DNA from: Pedobacter cryoconitis
GTDB lineage: Bacteria; Bacteroidota; Bacteroidia; Sphingobacteriales; Sphingobacteriaceae
Length of the DNA stretch: 64,000 nucleotides
Assembly (NCBI RefSeq): GCF_003259615.1
Contig: NZ_QLLR01000002.1
Coordinates: forward strand, 62,001-126,000
Reading direction: 5' to 3'
Part shown: positions 61,601-64,000 of the stretch, piece after piece
Position numbering within the stretch: position 1 is the stretch's first letter
How the letters are laid out: every line of letters starts with the position of its first letter
Notes under the pieces: generated by a model
Told to the model about the DNA's origin: nothing
Database searches by the model: none
Seen by the model: the letters and a program-made list of their open reading frames with translations, nothing else
Program-made: the position numbers and the translations under genes

Positions 61601-62317
61601 TCAGAAAACACTGATTAATAATAGAGTTATGCCCGCAGCAAATAACGTACTTAGAAAATTTACCCCATCATTACTCAGAAAATTGCGGCGTTCTAAACTC
61701 GCACCCAGCACTGAATCTGAAAAATTCCCTGCAAAACCTGCAAAAACAAGAATAAGCACATACGCGCTATCTCCTGTAAACAATCTGTGAATTAATGCAA
61801 TTAATACCGCTCCGGCCACACCTATCAATGTGCCCTCCAAACTGATTGCCCCGTCAAGCCCCTTTGCCTCTTTTCTCCAGCTCAGACAATTATAAAATCT
61901 TTTGCCATACAATACCCCTAACTCAGAGGATAAAGTATCTGCTGTAGCAGATGCAAAACTACCAGCTGTCATTGCCAGTAAAACCGCTTTATAGTCAGGA
62001 AAAACTATCACTGCACAAGAAAGGATTGTTGCTGTTCCAGCATTGGCCAGTACCTGTCCCGGCTTCCTTTGTATAGAATCGCCCGGCTTATCCAGTTGAA
62101 TTTTTGCTTTCCTGCCCCAGATTGTGGCTAGTGTTCCGCATAGAAAAAATGCAGCCAGTAAAGCAAGGCCTGCATCACCAATTCCAAGATAAATAAGTAT
62201 TCCGCAAAGCACTCCGGTAATTGCTGCACCTACCGTTAATTTCCGGAAGCGGACACTAAAATATCCGCCAGCCATCAGTAAAATAGCAACAGAAAGAGCG
62301 GTACGTTGAATCAACAT
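61601..62317 (-). CDS. DUF92 family integral membrane protein
   Basis: Membrane protein of 238 residues with six or seven hydrophobic helices. GSFASATADTLSSELGVLYG and ISLEGTLIGVAGAVLIALIH are DUF92/TIGR00297 signatures. Plant and cyanobacterial relatives include the phytyl-phosphate kinase VTE6, which suggests prenyl-phosphate or CTP chemistry; in Bacteroidota the role is unknown. Confidence 0.88.
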   Translation of the reverse strand: MLIQRTALSVAILLMAGGYFSVRFRKLTVGAAITGVLCGILIYLGIGDAGLALLAAFFLCGTLATIWGRKAKIQLDKPGDSIQRKPGQVLANAGTATILSCAVIVFPDYKAVLLAMTAGSFASATADTLSSELGVLYGKRFYNCLSWRKEAKGLDGAISLEGTLIGVAGAVLIALIHRLFTGDSAYVLILVFAGFAGNFSDSVLGASLERRNFLSNDGVNFLSTLFAAGITLLLISVF

Positions 62318-62389
62318 GGCTAAAAGTAATAAAATTTATGAGACAGCATTGACAAGATTGAAGATATTCTTTGTAATTTTAAAAAATAT

Positions 62390-63607
62390 ATGTCTCGTTA
62401 TTTTCTGGTTGCTTTATTTCTTTTTCTGAGTACTCCCTATGCATTATTCGCACAGGAAAAAATGCCTTTAAAAGACACTGTAGCCCAACAGGATGTAAAC
62501 GATATATTCAGGATATTGTTTAAAAAAAACACAAAAACAGATACAACTTCCAAAAAGACAAGCAGCCTGGCGATACTCCCTTCCATTGGTTATACCCCAA
62601 GTACAGGCTTTATGTTTGGCGCGGATGTGGCGGTAACGAAAGTATTTGGCAATCCTAAAACAACCACAATATCAATCTTTGATGCCTTTGGAGCTGTTTC
62701 CACAAACCAGTTAGCTTTAATACAATTGAAACATAATGTCTATTCAGAAGCCAATAAATGGTACCTGGAAGGCAGCTGGGAATTTGGAAAAACTGTTGTC
62801 CTTGACCATGGTATTGGCACTGGGAAAGATGACCCCGGAATATCCCCTATCAAGTATACCTATGCAAAATTATACGAAAACATATACCATAAGATATTTG
62901 ATAACTTTTACGCTGGTGCAGGTTTTGCCTTTAATTACTATACTAATATTGACGACGAACGTGAAAATTCGGCGAAGTCAAAAACCAGGAATCACTTCTA
63001 CAGCGTTAAAAATGGTTTTCCCACCTATGGCTATACTGCCAGCGGATTATCGGTGAACCTGCAATATGACACCCGTGACCAACCCTTTCGTGCCTATAAA
63101 GGGGTTTATGTCAATCTATCATTCCGATCAAACAGACAATGGCTTGGAAGCGACCAGAATGGTACACAATTAAAAACAGAATTAAGGAAATACTGGTCAC
63201 TCTCTAAAAAGAACCCTGAACATGTGCTGGCCTTCTGGTTATGGGGCTCTTACCTTTTAAAAGGAAATATCCCTTATTTAGAATTACCAGGTACAGGAAG
63301 TGATAACTATCAGCGCCTTGGCCGCGGTTACACCATCGCACGTTTTAAAGGCCCCTCTTACTTTTACAATGAACTGGAATACCGGTTCCCTATTACAGCC
63401 AATAAATTAATCAGTGGTGTGACCTTTTTCAATATGCAAACTGCCAACAACCAGTTCCGCACACGCCTGTTTGAATATTGGGAACCAGGCGGAGGAGCTG
63501 GATTACGTATCTTATTCAATAAACATACAAGAACCAACCTGTGTCTTGATTATGGTATTGGTAAAGGATCAAACGGCGTTTTTGTTGGCATCAACGAAGC
63601 CTTCTAA
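62390..63607 (+). CDS. Outer-membrane BamA/TamA-like surface antigen protein
   Basis: Barrel-only member of the Omp85 superfamily, 405 residues. The signal peptide ends near ALFAQ. Strands such as SGLSVNLQYDTRDQPFRAY followed by KGVYVNLSFRSN match the D15 motif, and the C-terminal GAGLRILFNKHTRTNLCLDY and GIGKGSNGVFVGINEAF complete the barrel. It has no POTRA repeats, so it is not a full BamA. Confidence 0.85.
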   Translation: MSRYFLVALFLFLSTPYALFAQEKMPLKDTVAQQDVNDIFRILFKKNTKTDTTSKKTSSLAILPSIGYTPSTGFMFGADVAVTKVFGNPKTTTISIFDAFGAVSTNQLALIQLKHNVYSEANKWYLEGSWEFGKTVVLDHGIGTGKDDPGISPIKYTYAKLYENIYHKIFDNFYAGAGFAFNYYTNIDDERENSAKSKTRNHFYSVKNGFPTYGYTASGLSVNLQYDTRDQPFRAYKGVYVNLSFRSNRQWLGSDQNGTQLKTELRKYWSLSKKNPEHVLAFWLWGSYLLKGNIPYLELPGTGSDNYQRLGRGYTIARFKGPSYFYNELEYRFPITANKLISGVTFFNMQTANNQFRTRLFEYWEPGGGAGLRILFNKHTRTNLCLDYGIGKGSNGVFVGINEAF

Positions 63608-64000
63608 AACTCAAACTGAACTTTTGCCCTTAACCCATACTTAGAAATCCCCGGATTATCCAGATAATTGAATCTTCTTACTAAATCCAGGCGAACAACC
63701 TTAAAGATATTCCCAATCCCTATACTGCCTTCTATATAAGGCAATTTACCCAATGAATAGGTCGTTTTAACACCCTCGTTATTGACAGGAAACTGTAATA
63801 AAGAAGCATCATGATTTGGGTCATTCTCTTTTCTCAAACCACCATATAAACCTTTGAAAGTAATATATTCCCTCAATTTCAACTTTTTGATCAATGGTAT
63901 TCTATTTAATATCAATCCATTGAAATTATGATCAATATTCAAACTCACATAATGATCACTCACAAACTCCATGAAATTCATCAAATTATAAGCGTAAATC
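63604..64000 (-). CDS. C-terminal part of a DUF5686-like outer-membrane protein (N-terminus outside window)
   Basis: The open frame runs through the window edge, so the internal ATG near 63981 is not the start. The visible part includes NFMEFVSDHYVSLNIDHNFN, LIKKLKLREYITFKGLYGGL and a last strand LRAKVQFEF with terminal phenylalanine, the pattern of large Bacteroidota proteins with a carboxypeptidase-regulatory-like N-terminus and DUF5686 barrel. The stop overlaps the end of the convergent barrel gene by 4 bp. Confidence 0.78.
   Translation of the reverse strand, partial: IYAYNLMNFMEFVSDHYVSLNIDHNFNGLILNRIPLIKKLKLREYITFKGLYGGLRKENDPNHDASLLQFPVNNEGVKTTYSLGKLPYIEGSIGIGNIFKVVRLDLVRRFNYLDNPGISKYGLRAKVQFEF

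Overview
The window is typical of the phylum Bacteroidota, most likely Pedobacter or a close relative in Sphingobacteriaceae. The signs are SusC/SusD and FecI/FecR modules, TonB receptors with an N-terminal carboxypeptidase-like domain, DUF3738 proteins, AT-rich intergenic DNA, and promoters with TAnnTTTG-type -10 boxes instead of strong Shine-Dalgarno sites. No rRNA, tRNA, CRISPR array, transposase or phage gene was seen.

Layout. (1) 0-8.9 kb: an NIS (NRPS-independent) hydroxamate siderophore locus. It holds an N-hydroxylase (cut by the window edge), an IucA/IucC synthetase fused to an acyltransferase, a PLP decarboxylase, a PepSY membrane protein and a divergent TonB receptor. (2) 9-14.2 kb: housekeeping or unknown genes (lipoprotein, YjbQ, GNAT-like, MscS channel). 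(3) 15.7-22 kb: a MocR-type regulator divergent from a biotin operon whose first gene encodes a ferritin-like diiron protein, followed by bioF-D-B-A. (4) 14.2-15.5 and 22-36 kb, with outliers at 48.4 and 54.5 kb: an array of short glycosyltransferases (GT4, GT10, several GT2, one with a GGGFWIWKP motif), an SMR transporter, two unknown proteins, and at least six small related proteins (five start MARSWYA), four of them in a tandem array with a repeated leader. (5) 35.9-50.4 kb: a long minus-strand operon behind FecR (SusC, SusD, NHL-repeat protein, beta-barrel, DUF3738 protein, TlpA-DUF3738-FKBP fusion, subtilase). Its partner ECF sigma factor gene is frameshifted and is separated from fecR by a double-domain GT2 gene. 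(6) 50.6-64 kb: a GH78 rhamnosidase, a Crp/Fnr-type regulator, a MauE-like protein, a WYL regulator, an ABC permease, stress and transport genes, and outer-membrane proteins.

Main discovery. Eleven copies of one 14-bp palindrome, GGGAC-N4-GTCCC and variants, sit in front of the glycosyltransferase and small-protein genes, often between head-to-head genes. In one orientation a TAAATT-type -10 box starts 23 bp after the palindrome. In the other a TAACTT-type box starts 38 bp after it. Motif asymmetry predicts which spacing is used. The 5-4-5 geometry and a calculated position near -41.5 resemble FNR-type activator sites, and a Crp/Fnr-family gene lies at 53.7 kb next to one copy. I infer a co-regulated, modular cassette system that makes and probably glycosylates a family of small proteins or a related surface glycan. 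The biochemical function is not shown by the sequence.
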